From contig NZ_PJIK01000013.1 of assembly GCF_002929275.1 (NCBI RefSeq), positions 39,409 through 103,408 on the forward strand: DNA of 64,000 nt. Direction: 5' to 3'. Every line of letters starts with the position of its first letter. The stretch's first letter is position 1. The notes under the pieces were generated by a model. That model saw only the letters and a list, made by a program, of their open reading frames with translations, searched no databases and was not told the origin of the DNA. The translations under genes were made by a program, and so were the position numbers. This DNA is from Arthrobacter sp. ZGTC131 (GTDB lineage Bacteria; Actinomycetota; Actinomycetes; Actinomycetales; Micrococcaceae). Positions 16,375 through 25,552 of this stretch are shown here, one piece after another.

Positions 16375-17796
16375 CTAGGCCAAGCTGCCGTGGCCGCGGT
16401 TGCCCCTTGGCGAGGTGGTCGGCGTCGGACGTTGACTCACCTGCTCGGCGGTATCCCTCGAGGCATCCTCGATCAGCGTCAGATCGCGGCCGCGCGTTTC
16501 GGGCACCAAGAAAGTAGTAGCAAACGTAATGACGGACAGCACGAAGACGTAGGTCGCCACCGGCCACCACGCACCGCCGCTGATGCTGATCAACCACGCG
16601 CCCGCCACGGGCGCGATCCCGCCGGCAAGCACCGCGCTGAATTCACGGGCGGTAGCGACACCGATGTAGCGATGGCGGTTGCCGAAGAGCTCGGGCAAGA
16701 GAGCACACTGCGAACCCAGCATCGTATTGACTCCGAAGCCAATAGCCACCGTGATAACCAGGATGATGACCAAAGGATTGCCCAGGGACAGCAGCCACCA
16801 ACCGGGGAACGCCAGCACCAGCAGAACACCGGCTCCGAAACGGTAGACCGGAATCCGACCGAAACGGTCCGACAGAGCACCGGCCCACGGGACCGAGACC
16901 ATGCCAACGAGCGAGCCGACGGCGACTGCCAGTGGACCGATCCAGCCCTCCACGCCGACTGTGGTGACCACGAAGCTGACGGCAAGGGTATTGAAGAGGT
17001 ACGAGCCGCCGTTCTCCGCCATCCGCAGCCCGATGCCGCGCAGCACGTTGACCAAGGACCGACTGAACACTTCACGCAGCGGGCTGTGAGAGATCTGTTC
17101 CTGCTCTTCGAGCACGATGAACGTGGGGCTCTCTCTAAGGCGGAGGCGGATGAACAATGCGATAGCGATAAGCAGGATAGAAGCCAGGAAAGGAATCCGC
17201 CAGATCCCTGAGAGCAGCACATCCGTGGGCAGGGTCCCAAGGTAGATGAAGACGCCGGCAGCCAACAGGGTGCCGGCCTGTATACCGATAAACGGCAGGG
17301 CGGCGTAGAACCCCCTACGACGCACCGGCGCATATTCGGCCATCAGTACAGTGGCCCCCGCCTGCTCCGCCCCCGCCCCAAAACCCTGCAGAAGCCGCAT
17401 CAGGACCAGAAGGGCCGGCGCCCAGATGCCGATCTGGTCGTACGTTGGCAATGCACCCACCAGTGTGGAGGCCCCGCCCATCAGCAGGATGGTGGCTACC
17501 AGCACCCATTTCCGGCCAAGCTTGTCACCGACCGTGCCGAAGAACAGTCCGCCCAGGGGCCGAGCAACAAATGCGACCCCGAATGTGGCGAAGCTGGCAA
17601 CAGTTCCCGTGGCAGGGTCAAGGTTGGAGAAGAAAACCCTGCTGAAGATTAGGGCGGAGGCAAGCCCGTAGAGGGCAAAATCATAGTACTCCAAGGCGCT
17701 TCCCACGCTTGACGCGAAGGTTGCCCGGCGAAGATTGGTCGCGTACTCAGGATCAGTGGACCCCTTGTGGGTGCTTGCTGCTGCACCGGAATTCAA
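16375..17796 (-). CDS. MHS-family MFS transporter (metabolite:H+ symporter)
   Basis: 473 residues, about twelve hydrophobic segments. Hallmarks of the metabolite:H+ symporter branch are SSVGSALEYYDFALYGLAS at the start of TM1, the loop-2 motif GDKLGRKWVL, LMRLLQGFGAGAEQAGATVLMAEYAP, and the second-half motif GALSDRFGRIPVY. Known members carry organic acids, betaines, shikimate or alpha-ketoglutarate; the substrate here cannot be read from sequence. The start is a TTG (MNSGAAASTHK) with GGAGGCAGG upstream; no in-frame ATG fits. It is probably co-transcribed with glucosidase paralogue B. The C-terminal ~30 residues are Thr/Pro/Arg-rich. Confidence 0.85.
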   Translation of the reverse strand: MNSGAAASTHKGSTDPEYATNLRRATFASSVGSALEYYDFALYGLASALIFSRVFFSNLDPATGTVASFATFGVAFVARPLGGLFFGTVGDKLGRKWVLVATILLMGGASTLVGALPTYDQIGIWAPALLVLMRLLQGFGAGAEQAGATVLMAEYAPVRRRGFYAALPFIGIQAGTLLAAGVFIYLGTLPTDVLLSGIWRIPFLASILLIAIALFIRLRLRESPTFIVLEEQEQISHSPLREVFSRSLVNVLRGIGLRMAENGGSYLFNTLAVSFVVTTVGVEGWIGPLAVAVGSLVGMVSVPWAGALSDRFGRIPVYRFGAGVLLVLAFPGWWLLSLGNPLVIILVITVAIGFGVNTMLGSQCALLPELFGNRHRYIGVATAREFSAVLAGGIAPVAGAWLISISGGAWWPVATYVFVLSVITFATTFLVPETRGRDLTLIEDASRDTAEQVSQRPTPTTSPRGNRGHGSLA

Positions 17797-17966
17797 AGTG
17801 ACCTGCCTCCGACAGATGACCTCGGAGTGCCGGCTGTCCGATGAAAAGTCACCGCTGATTCGAGGCTTCGGCCCACGGACGACTATTGCCCGATAGCAGC
17901 AATATAAGACGATCCAGAACCGTATTCAATGCCTCCAGTTCGTTGACAGCGGGCTGTCCCTGGGCA

Positions 17967-18299
17967 TCACTCGACGACCTCGCCGGTGGTCTCGTAAGTG
18001 GCGATTTTGCCGATCCGGCGCATGTGGCGTTCGTCGTTGCTAAGGGTTCCTGCAGGAACGCCTTGATGAGGGCCGTGGCTTCCTCCACGCTGTGCTGGCG
18101 TCCTCCCACTGCCACCACATTCGCGTCGTTGCGCTGGGCGCGAGGGTGGCGGTGGAGTGGTTCCAGGCGAGGGCTGCGCGGACGCCCTTGACCTTGTTGG
18201 CGGCGATCTGTTCCCCATTCCCGGAGCCGCCCAGCACGCTGCCCAGCGCATGCACCCCGGCCTGCTGGTCCGCCACGACGGCCAACGCCGCGTTGAGGC
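17967..18299 (-). pseudogene. rpiB: Frameshifted, 5'-truncated rpiB (ribose-5-phosphate isomerase B)
   Basis: Read on the - strand from 18299, the DNA gives ALAVVADQQAGVHALG, VLGGSGNGEQIAANKVKG and VRAALAWNHSTATLA, the C-terminal half of RpiB including the nucleotide-sugar loop GGSGNGEQIAANK. A one-base loss near 18133 moves the frame to NDANVVAVGGRQHSVEEATALI. A second near 18047 leads to SNDERHMRRIGKIATYETTGEVVE and a stop at 17967. The N-terminal ~65 residues are missing; the break coincides with the start of a transposase remnant on the other strand. At 17797-17966, between this stop and the MHS gene, one further open stretch (VNELEALNTVLDRLILLLSG) looks protein-like but is unassigned. 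Confidence 0.8.
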
Positions 18300-18315
18300 A
18301 AGCTGATTCGTTTGC

Positions 18316-18780
18316 TGCAGCCCACCGGACCCTGCACCTCTTCCTGAACAAGCGGCCGCCGGCTGCCACGATGGACGAACTCCAAGCCCACATCGACGTG
18401 TTCGACCGGTACGACAACACTGAACGCGAACACCAGTCGCTGCCTCCCGGTACTACTCCGATCGAGGCCTGGGACGCGACTGGAAAGCCGAGCCGCCGCA
18501 GCCTCCGGCGCCGGAAACCATCACGGCCTCGCCGCGCCGCAGCGTCCGCCGAATCGCCAATCTCAGAGGCGAAGCAACTGTTGTGGGCACCAGATTTAAA
18601 CTCGGCAAGGCATACATCGGCCAGGAAATACACGTCCTCTACGACGACGAAAGCATCATGTTCTTCGATTCCCGCGGAACAGAAATCATCAGCCATCAAC
18701 GCCCGCCACGGCCTCTGAACTACGTCGGCAACAATAAACCCCGCGGATTTCTGGCCACCCAAACGTCCACGAAGTCCTGA
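18316..18780 (+). mobile_element. Remnant of an IS481-type transposase (C-terminal part)
   Basis: The + strand encodes HRTLHLFLNKRPPAATMDEL, then a segment with DVFDRYDNTEREHQSLPPGTTPIEAW, matching the end of the rve/DDE domain in IS481-type transposases (QTLK..L..RPPA.T..ELQ..LD.F...YN..RPH.SL...TP). After a frameshift near 18500 it continues as GTRFKLGKAYIGQEIHVLYDDE and SIMFFDSRGTEII up to the stop at 18778-18780, the usual beta-rich tail of these enzymes. The N-terminal helix-turn-helix and most of the catalytic triad are absent, so it cannot transpose on its own. Its 5' edge abuts the truncated rpiB. Confidence 0.72.
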
Positions 18781-18839
18781 GCCATGAAACGTCCACGATC
18801 ACTTGAGACATGAAGTGTCCACGATGTGCTGAGACATGA
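18762..18839 (+). repeat. Three tandem 26-bp direct repeats at the IS remnant end
   Basis: Copies at 18762-18787, 18788-18813 and 18814-18839 share the frame (A)ACGTCCACGAnnnnnTGAG(A/C)CATGA with only a few differences and no gap. The first copy overlaps the stop codon of the transposase remnant. Repeated short ends of this kind next to a transposase are likely recognition sites at the element terminus (inference). Confidence 0.75.
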
Positions 18840-18909
18840 CAGCATCCGCTAAGAGCTGAGATCTCACGCATCGGCGGCCGGACGGGTGGGTATGGGGTAG
18901 AACTTAACC

Positions 18910-19449
18910 ATGAACGTGCGCACCCCCGACCCCAATCCCGGCTGGCTGTCCGACGAAGACCTATTCGAGGCCCGCGGAAGGCTTCCCATGGTCTATGTGG
19001 AAGCTGTGCCGGTCCGACTCGATCCCCTCGGGTTTGTGAATGAGGTGGGCACCCTCCTCCAGGCGGACGAGGACGGCACCATGGTCCGGTCCCTGGTCTC
19101 CGGGCGCGTGCTCTACCGTGAAACCATCCGCGCCGCCCTGCTTCGCCACATGGAGAAGGACCTCGGCCCGCTGGCCTTCCCGCAGCTACCCATCAGCCCC
19201 GTGCCGTTCACCGTGGCCGAATACTTTCCGGCGCCGTCGCACACCGGCTTCACCGACGACCGCCAGCACGCCGTCTCGCTGGCTTACATCATCCCCGTGA
19301 CCGGCGAGTGCGAACCGCGCCAGGACGCCCTGGAACTCACGTGGATGACCCCGCAGGAAGTGCTCAGCGAAGGTGTCCAGCTGGAATTCAGCGGGGGCCG
19401 CGGGGCGCTGGTTCGGCAGGCCCTGGCTTACGCCGGCGTAGGCAGCTGA
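18910..19449 (+). CDS. NUDIX-like family protein (DUF4916-type) with degenerate Nudix box
   Basis: 179 residues. It resembles an actinobacterial family annotated as NUDIX hydrolase family/DUF4916: MVYVEAVPVRLDPLGFVNEVGTLLQADEDGTMVRSLVSGRVLYRETIRAALLRHMEKDLG. The segment in the position of the Nudix box reads GRVLYRETIRAALLRHMEKDLG; the invariant REx2xEExG core is replaced by RHMEKDLG, so two of the metal-binding glutamates are missing and hydrolase activity is doubtful. The rest has the expected strand order (PVPFTVAEYFP, HAVSLAYIIPVTGEC, ELTWMTPQEVL). TAGAAC ends six bases before the ATG. It stands alone after the IS remnant. Confidence 0.7.
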   Translation: MNVRTPDPNPGWLSDEDLFEARGRLPMVYVEAVPVRLDPLGFVNEVGTLLQADEDGTMVRSLVSGRVLYRETIRAALLRHMEKDLGPLAFPQLPISPVPFTVAEYFPAPSHTGFTDDRQHAVSLAYIIPVTGECEPRQDALELTWMTPQEVLSEGVQLEFSGGRGALVRQALAYAGVGS

Positions 19450-19534
19450 CGCCCGGGCGTCCGCGCCTCCCCGACATCGCACTCGCTCCTTTGTAGACTG
19501 TTGGGCGGACCGCAAGAGAACTTAAGGACTCCCG

Positions 19535-20608
19535 ATGAACCACCCACCAGCTGCCCAGAACTCCCACGAAAAGCAGGCTGGATCTCTGCAGGCGGGCGAC
19601 CACCTTCTCTTGCCGGACGGCCAGCGGTCCGCGGAAATTCACTCCGTGGAAGTCGAAAACGACGACTTTGGCACTCCTGCGATCGTCCTTGCCACGCTGA
19701 CCGGGGGCGGCATGCTCCGCATCGCCGCCGGGTCCTCCGCCCGGATCGCCGGGCCGCAGCCCGTCCCGGGCGGCTCCCCGCTCAGCATCGCCCCAGTAGA
19801 AGTCGCCCCGGAGAACAGGGCCGGAGCGAACATCCCCGGGGAGGACAGCGCCTCCAACGAGTCCGACGCCGCCACCCCGCTTCAGGCTGCTGAGAACCCC
19901 GGCGGCGGGACGGCTGTGCCCCCGGCGCCTGCCGCCGTCGTCGTGCCTCCCCTGCCGGCCACAACGCCGGCGGTGATCGGGCCCAGCGCCGAAGACCTCG
20001 CCCTCATCCCGGAGCCGGCCGGGACGCCCGAGTCGGTAGTGGAGGCCGTCGCTGAAGCGCATCCGGACTCCGTGGGCGTGCTGCTTCTGGCCGACAAGCT
20101 GGTCAAGGGCATCAACACGAAGTCCGGCAGCTGCCTCAAGGATCTCAGCGACCTCGCGCACGAACTTTTCATCATGCTCAAGGACCCCGACGCCGCGCTC
20201 ACTGTGGCGGATCTCCTCAACGTGCTGCCCTTCGATGGCAACCCCGGCCGCTGGGCGTCGGTTGAGGCGTCACTCTCGCTTTCCACCTACATCTGCCGCC
20301 AGACGGGGCAGAAGGACCGCGCGGCCGTCTACGAGAAGCTGCTCCGGGCCCCGGAAAACCAGGAAACGGACGCCTTCAAGGCGCGCATGCAGGCCAGGGT
20401 GCGCCAGCGGTCGCTGAACGAGCCCAACCTGTACGACAAAGAGATTTTCCGGTCCATGGACAATTCCAACCACGAGGCCGAGCGCGAATGGCGCCTGCTG
20501 CGCCTCGAGTCGCTGCTGTTCCTGCGCGCCCACGGCGGGTCACAGACCATCAGTGCCGGGGAGCTGGAACGGCGGATCGCCAATGAACTGGAATCCGTCC
20601 GGGCCTAG
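19535..20608 (+). CDS. Conserved actinobacterial protein of unknown function
   Basis: 357 residues; ATG with AAGGA seven bases upstream and a TAGACT -10-like hexamer near 19493. Three parts are visible. Residues 1-85 look like a small beta domain (SLQAGDHLLLPDGQRSAEIHSVEVENDDFGTPAIVLATLTGGGMLRIAAGS). Residues ~86-165 are an Ala/Pro/Glu-rich linker. The C-terminal ~190 residues are helical, with AHPDSVGVLLLADKLVKGIN and repeated TPR-like helices (ADLLNVLPFDGNPGRWASVEASLSLSTYICRQTGQKDRAAVYEKLL). I do not recognise a characterised relative. The linker and helical end suggest a protein-interaction role, but that is only inference. Confidence 0.65.
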   Translation: MNHPPAAQNSHEKQAGSLQAGDHLLLPDGQRSAEIHSVEVENDDFGTPAIVLATLTGGGMLRIAAGSSARIAGPQPVPGGSPLSIAPVEVAPENRAGANIPGEDSASNESDAATPLQAAENPGGGTAVPPAPAAVVVPPLPATTPAVIGPSAEDLALIPEPAGTPESVVEAVAEAHPDSVGVLLLADKLVKGINTKSGSCLKDLSDLAHELFIMLKDPDAALTVADLLNVLPFDGNPGRWASVEASLSLSTYICRQTGQKDRAAVYEKLLRAPENQETDAFKARMQARVRQRSLNEPNLYDKEIFRSMDNSNHEAEREWRLLRLESLLFLRAHGGSQTISAGELERRIANELESVRA

Positions 20609-20729
20609 CCCCTTCGGAGTGCTAGCCCCTTTGTAGTACTGGGCGCGGGCCCGCGGCGGACCCGTAACGAGTCCCGAAGATTGGCCCTTTCCTCTAGCCC
20701 GGGCTGTGCCGAAGTTGTAGATTCAGGCC

Positions 20730-21455
20730 ATGACGAACAATCTGAGCGTTGTGATCAACTCGGACGCCCCACAGGTTTGGACGATGCTGCGTGAACCCTC
20801 CAAGGTCGCCCAGTGGCATGGCTGGGAGGCGGACGACCTCGCGGCGGAAATCAATGAGATCTACTTCAACACCACCGTGGTCGAGGGCGCAGACCACACC
20901 ATGCTGACGGTCGACGGCGGTGACATCTTCACCCTGAAGCCGGTGCCCACGGGGACGGAGGTCAGCGTCACGCGCGCCGCGATGGACCACAACTCCGAGT
21001 GGGCCGCGTGGGACGAGGACATCACCCAGGGCTGGCTCACGTTCCTCCACCAGTTGCGGTTCGCTCTGGAGCGGCACCCGCACGGCAAGCGGCGGACCTG
21101 CTTCTTCTCGGTGCCGGGCAGCGGAGGCTCCGCGATCGAGAAGCTGGGCCTGAAGGACGTCCCCGCCCCGGGCGAGAATTATTCGCTGACCCTGGCCACC
21201 GGCGAGGAAATCTCCGGCAAGGTCTGGTACAAATCCAACCATCAGGTGGGGCTCACCGTGCACAGCTACGCGGAGCACGGCGAGGGCCTGCTGATCGTGG
21301 CGGACCAGCCTGTCATCCCGGAGGTCAGGCCCGACGGCGGCTCGATGGTGATCCTGTCGACGTACGGTCTGGGGGCGCACAGCCTGGAAACCATCCGCAC
21401 ACTATGGGACGACTGGCGCTCTGAGAACTACCCCACATCGGAACCCATCCACTGA
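20730..21455 (+). CDS. SRPBCC (START-like/AHSA1) domain protein
   Basis: 241 residues. The N-terminal ~130 residues follow the AHSA1/START-like layout: SVVINSDAPQVWTMLREPSKVAQWHGW at the start, a beta-rich middle, and ITQGWLTFLHQLRFALERHP as the long C-terminal helix. A second part of ~100 residues (FSVPGSGGSAIEKLGLKDVPAPGENYSLTLATGEEISGKVWYKS) is less typical and seems to fold separately. Such proteins bind hydrophobic ligands; no ligand can be named. TAGATT ends six bases before the ATG, pointing to a leaderless mRNA. It is followed by tgt 33 bp downstream on the same strand. Confidence 0.7.
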   Translation: MTNNLSVVINSDAPQVWTMLREPSKVAQWHGWEADDLAAEINEIYFNTTVVEGADHTMLTVDGGDIFTLKPVPTGTEVSVTRAAMDHNSEWAAWDEDITQGWLTFLHQLRFALERHPHGKRRTCFFSVPGSGGSAIEKLGLKDVPAPGENYSLTLATGEEISGKVWYKSNHQVGLTVHSYAEHGEGLLIVADQPVIPEVRPDGGSMVILSTYGLGAHSLETIRTLWDDWRSENYPTSEPIH

Positions 21456-21485
21456 GGTTTCACGCGGCGAAGCTGGCACACTTGA

Positions 21486-22775
<1,290 letters not shown>

Positions 22776-22807
22776 GGGCTGACGCGTCCGTCCGGCGCGC
22801 CCCGCCG

Positions 22808-22912
22808 TTTCGACGGTTCCCTGCGCGCTCGACGTATCGCCGCGTCGAGCGGGGCAGGAACCGTCGAAATAGCGGCGACCCGGGCGGGAACGTACGACGG
22901 CGGGTGGCCGGC
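22808..22912. repeat. Palindromic intergenic repeat between tgt and the queuosine-precursor transporter, copy 1
   Basis: 22808-22824 and 22854-22869 are inverted arms (TTTCGACGGTTCC(C)TGC with one bulged base), enclosing a second perfect stem GCTCGACG/CGTCGAGC. At 22894-22912 follows the 19-mer ACGACGGCGGGTGGCCGGC, running up to the stop codon of the transporter. It sits between convergent genes and could act as a two-way terminator. A mirror-image copy lies at 23855-23985. Confidence 0.8.
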
Positions 22913-23637
22913 TACGCTGCCTGGGTCACTGCCCCGTAGCTCGGCTCGCGCTTCTTGACCCAGCCGATCACCAGCGTCGTCACGGGCACAAGGAGGAACT
23001 CCACGAGGGTCTTGTAGAGGAACCCAGCCACAACGTAGTTCACAAACATGCCGAAGTCAGTGATGCCGATGACGGACGCGGCAATGCTGCAGAAGATCAG
23101 CGTGTCCACGAACTCGCCGGCCACCGAGGAACTCATGATCCGCGCCCACAGGGATTTCTCGCCGGTACGCGCCTTCATTCTGACCAGAATCCAGGAGTTG
23201 ATGGTCTGTCCAGCGAGGAATGCCAGCATGGAGGCCAGCACGATCTGCGGAACCGGGCCGAGCGCGCCCTCCAAGGCTGCCTGCTTGGATGCGCCGAACT
23301 CGTCGTCGAACCCCGGGAGCGCGATGATGATCCAGTAGCAGACGGAGGCGAACACCGAGAGCGCAAACGTGGTGATGATGGCCTTGCGCGCCACTTTGAA
23401 GCCGTACACCTCGCTGATGACATCGCCCAGGATGTAGGCCAGCGGGAACAGGAAGAAGCCGCCGTCCGTCACGATTGGGCCCAGCACCACGCCTTTGGAC
23501 GCGCCGATGTTGGAGAGAATTAGCACCACGGCCATGATGGCGAGCATGATGCCGAAGTACGGCGAGCCGACCGAGGCGAACCTGGGCGGAGCTGCGGCGG
23601 GGAAAGTCTTGGCGGAAGTCATGGGTGTTCCATTCAT
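22912..23637 (-). CDS. Queuosine precursor transporter (QPT/YhhQ family)
   Basis: 241 residues from the ATG at 23637; another ATG five codons later is possible and neither has a strong ribosome site. About six hydrophobic segments carry the family pattern: ILSNIGASKGVVLGPIVTDGGFFLFPLAYILGDVISEVYGFK, GQTINSWILVRMKARTGEKSLWARIMSSSVAGEFVDTLIFCSIA and VEFLLVPVTTLVIGWVKK. Known YhhQ proteins import preQ0/preQ1 or queuine; facing tgt, this gives import plus insertion of the base. No preQ1 riboswitch-like structure could be made out upstream. The gene is bracketed by inverted copies of a palindromic repeat. Confidence 0.88.
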   Translation of the reverse strand: MNGTPMTSAKTFPAAAPPRFASVGSPYFGIMLAIMAVVLILSNIGASKGVVLGPIVTDGGFFLFPLAYILGDVISEVYGFKVARKAIITTFALSVFASVCYWIIIALPGFDDEFGASKQAALEGALGPVPQIVLASMLAFLAGQTINSWILVRMKARTGEKSLWARIMSSSVAGEFVDTLIFCSIAASVIGITDFGMFVNYVVAGFLYKTLVEFLLVPVTTLVIGWVKKREPSYGAVTQAA

Positions 23638-23854
23638 AGTGGTTCGCTCGGTGCCCGCGTCCTGCCAGAGGAACGCGCGGCCAGCCGGCTGTATTAGCAC
23701 TGGACGGTCCGCTGCGGACTGACCGCCGGAACCGCCCTCCATTCTCTCACCTTGGCCGCAGCGTTGTCCGGGCAGCCGCGGACAGGAGTGATAGCGGCCG
23801 TCACTGCCACTCCAGGTCTACCGACGGGGCAGTCTAACGACAGGCGGTTTAACG

Positions 23855-23985
23855 ACGACGGCGGGCGGCCGGCGCCCGGACCCGAAGTCCGGTAGCCGGC
23901 CACCCGCCGTCGTCCTTGTCCATTTCGATGGTGCCCTGCCGCACTCGATGCTTCGCAGCGTCTTGTGTGCAGGGAACCGTCGAAA
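23855..23985. repeat. Palindromic intergenic repeat upstream of the queuosine-precursor transporter, copy 2 (inverted)
   Basis: 23855-23873 and 23895-23913 form a 19-bp inverted repeat with one mismatch, with an inner CCGGAC/GTCCGG stem. The right arm is the exact reverse complement of the 19-mer at 22894-22912. After nine bases, 23923-23985 repeats the TTTCGA...GCAGGGAACCGTCGAAA palindrome of copy 1 with a changed centre. The order of the two modules is mirrored relative to copy 1. The rest of the gap (23638-23854) shows no gene. Confidence 0.8.
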
Positions 23986-23997
23986 CGGCGCGCGGGC

Positions 23998-25410
23998 CTA
24001 GCGGCGCGAGGCGTCGACGAGGTCCTTGTCGTCGTCCCTGCGACCAGCGTCCGTGCCGCCGTCCGGGACAACAGCTGCCGACCAGGCGTCGCCCTGCTCG
24101 CGGTCAAGGTGCGTGGCCTTCTTGTTCTTCAGCGCGAAGACGTAGACCAGCAGCGAGATCGCGATGGCTACGGTGACGTAGGTGAAGAACAGGTCCACGC
24201 GCTCGGCCTTCTGGAACGCGGCACCCAGCAGCGGAACGGTCCCGCCGAAGAGCGAGTTGGCGATCGCGTAGCCGAGTCCGACGCCGAGCGCACGGATGGA
24301 GGCGGGGAACAGCTCGGCCTTCACGAGGGCGTTGATGGACGTGTAGCCGCCCACGATCAGCAGGCCGCCCATCATGAGCAGGAACGCGGTGAGCGGATCC
24401 TTGGTCCCGGCAAGTGTGGACAGCAGCGGCCAGGTGAAAAGCACGCCGGTGATGCCGAACCACAGAAGGAGCGGCTTGCGGCCCACCTTGTCCGAGATAA
24501 TCCCGTAGACCGGCTGGAGCAGCATGAAGATGAAGAGGGCCCAGAAGTTGATCACCGACGTGTCGGTCTTGGCGATTCCGGACGTATCATTCATGAACTT
24601 CAGGATGAAGTTGGTGTACGTGTAGAACGCCACCGTGCCGCCGAGCGTGACGCCGATGCAGATCAGCAGCGGCTTCCAGTACCCGGTGAACAGAAGCTTC
24701 ATGGTGCCCGGCTGGGCCTCGCCGGCGGCGGGGGCCTTGGCGGCCTCGACCTGTTCCGCGGACACGGTCTCTTCCATGGAGCGCCGGAGCCACAGGACCA
24801 CGAGCGCTGCCACGCCGCCGATCGCGAACGGAATGCGCCAGCCCCACTCGGTCAGATCACCCTGGGGCATGACATTCTGCAGGATCACGAGGACCAGCAG
24901 GGCCAGCATCTGGCCGCCGATCAGGGTGACGTACTGGAAGCTGGAAAAGAACCCGCGGCGCTTTGAAGTGGCGGCCTCGGACATGTACGTGGCGCTGGTG
25001 CCGTATTCGCCGCCGACCGAGAAGCCCTGGACCAGGCGTACGAGGATGAGCAGGACTAGCGCCCAGACGCCGATCTGCTGCGTGGTCGGAAGGATGGCGA
25101 TGGCGAAGGATCCGGCGGACATGAGGGTCACGCTCAGCGTGAGCGCGGCCTTCCGTCCCTTGCGGTCGGCGTAGCGGCCGAAGAACCAGGCGCCGATCGG
25201 GCGCATCAGGAACGACGTCGAGAAGACGGCCATCGCCTCCAGGCCGGCCTGCAGCTCGTCCTTGGAATTGAAGAAGTGCGACTGGAAATAGGCCGCGAAG
25301 ACTGTGTAGACGTAGAGGTCGTACCACTCTACGAGGTTGCCGGAGGAGCCTTTGAGGATATTGCTCACCGCCCGCCGGGTCTGGGCTGCTTCGGACAGTT
25401 GGGTGCTCAT
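23998..25410 (-). CDS. MHS-family MFS transporter (alpha-ketoglutarate permease-like)
   Basis: 470 residues from ATG 25410 with AGGAAGG upstream. About twelve membrane segments; family motifs are GSSGNLVEWYDLYVYTVFAAYF at the start, GRYADRKGRKAAL in loop 2, VRLVQGFSVGGEYGTSATYMSEAA and SDKVGRKPLLLW in the second half. The wording is closest to the dicarboxylate/alpha-ketoglutarate (KgtP) end of the metabolite:H+ symporters, so a carboxylate is a sensible guess. The C-terminal tail (VVPDGGTDAGRRDDDKDLVDASRR) is hydrophilic. It is clearly different from the MHS protein at 16375-17796. Confidence 0.85.
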   Translation of the reverse strand: MSTQLSEAAQTRRAVSNILKGSSGNLVEWYDLYVYTVFAAYFQSHFFNSKDELQAGLEAMAVFSTSFLMRPIGAWFFGRYADRKGRKAALTLSVTLMSAGSFAIAILPTTQQIGVWALVLLILVRLVQGFSVGGEYGTSATYMSEAATSKRRGFFSSFQYVTLIGGQMLALLVLVILQNVMPQGDLTEWGWRIPFAIGGVAALVVLWLRRSMEETVSAEQVEAAKAPAAGEAQPGTMKLLFTGYWKPLLICIGVTLGGTVAFYTYTNFILKFMNDTSGIAKTDTSVINFWALFIFMLLQPVYGIISDKVGRKPLLLWFGITGVLFTWPLLSTLAGTKDPLTAFLLMMGGLLIVGGYTSINALVKAELFPASIRALGVGLGYAIANSLFGGTVPLLGAAFQKAERVDLFFTYVTVAIAISLLVYVFALKNKKATHLDREQGDAWSAAVVPDGGTDAGRRDDDKDLVDASRR

Positions 25411-25552
25411 CAGTGAACCTTCCTGGATTCGGCGCCGCAAGAAAGCAGCGCCGTCCGCCACCCTAGTTCCCGTGACCGGGGCCACCCTTCTTTTGGTCAT
25501 ACTGTTCATGAGCACAATGCGGGACGTCCGCGCCCGGTGGCAGGATGGGACC

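Noticed and set aside
23638-23854. A preQ1 riboswitch upstream of the queuosine-precursor transporter
   Set aside because: No pseudoknot pattern or A-rich tail of preQ1-I, -II or -III class could be traced; the region holds only palindromic repeats.
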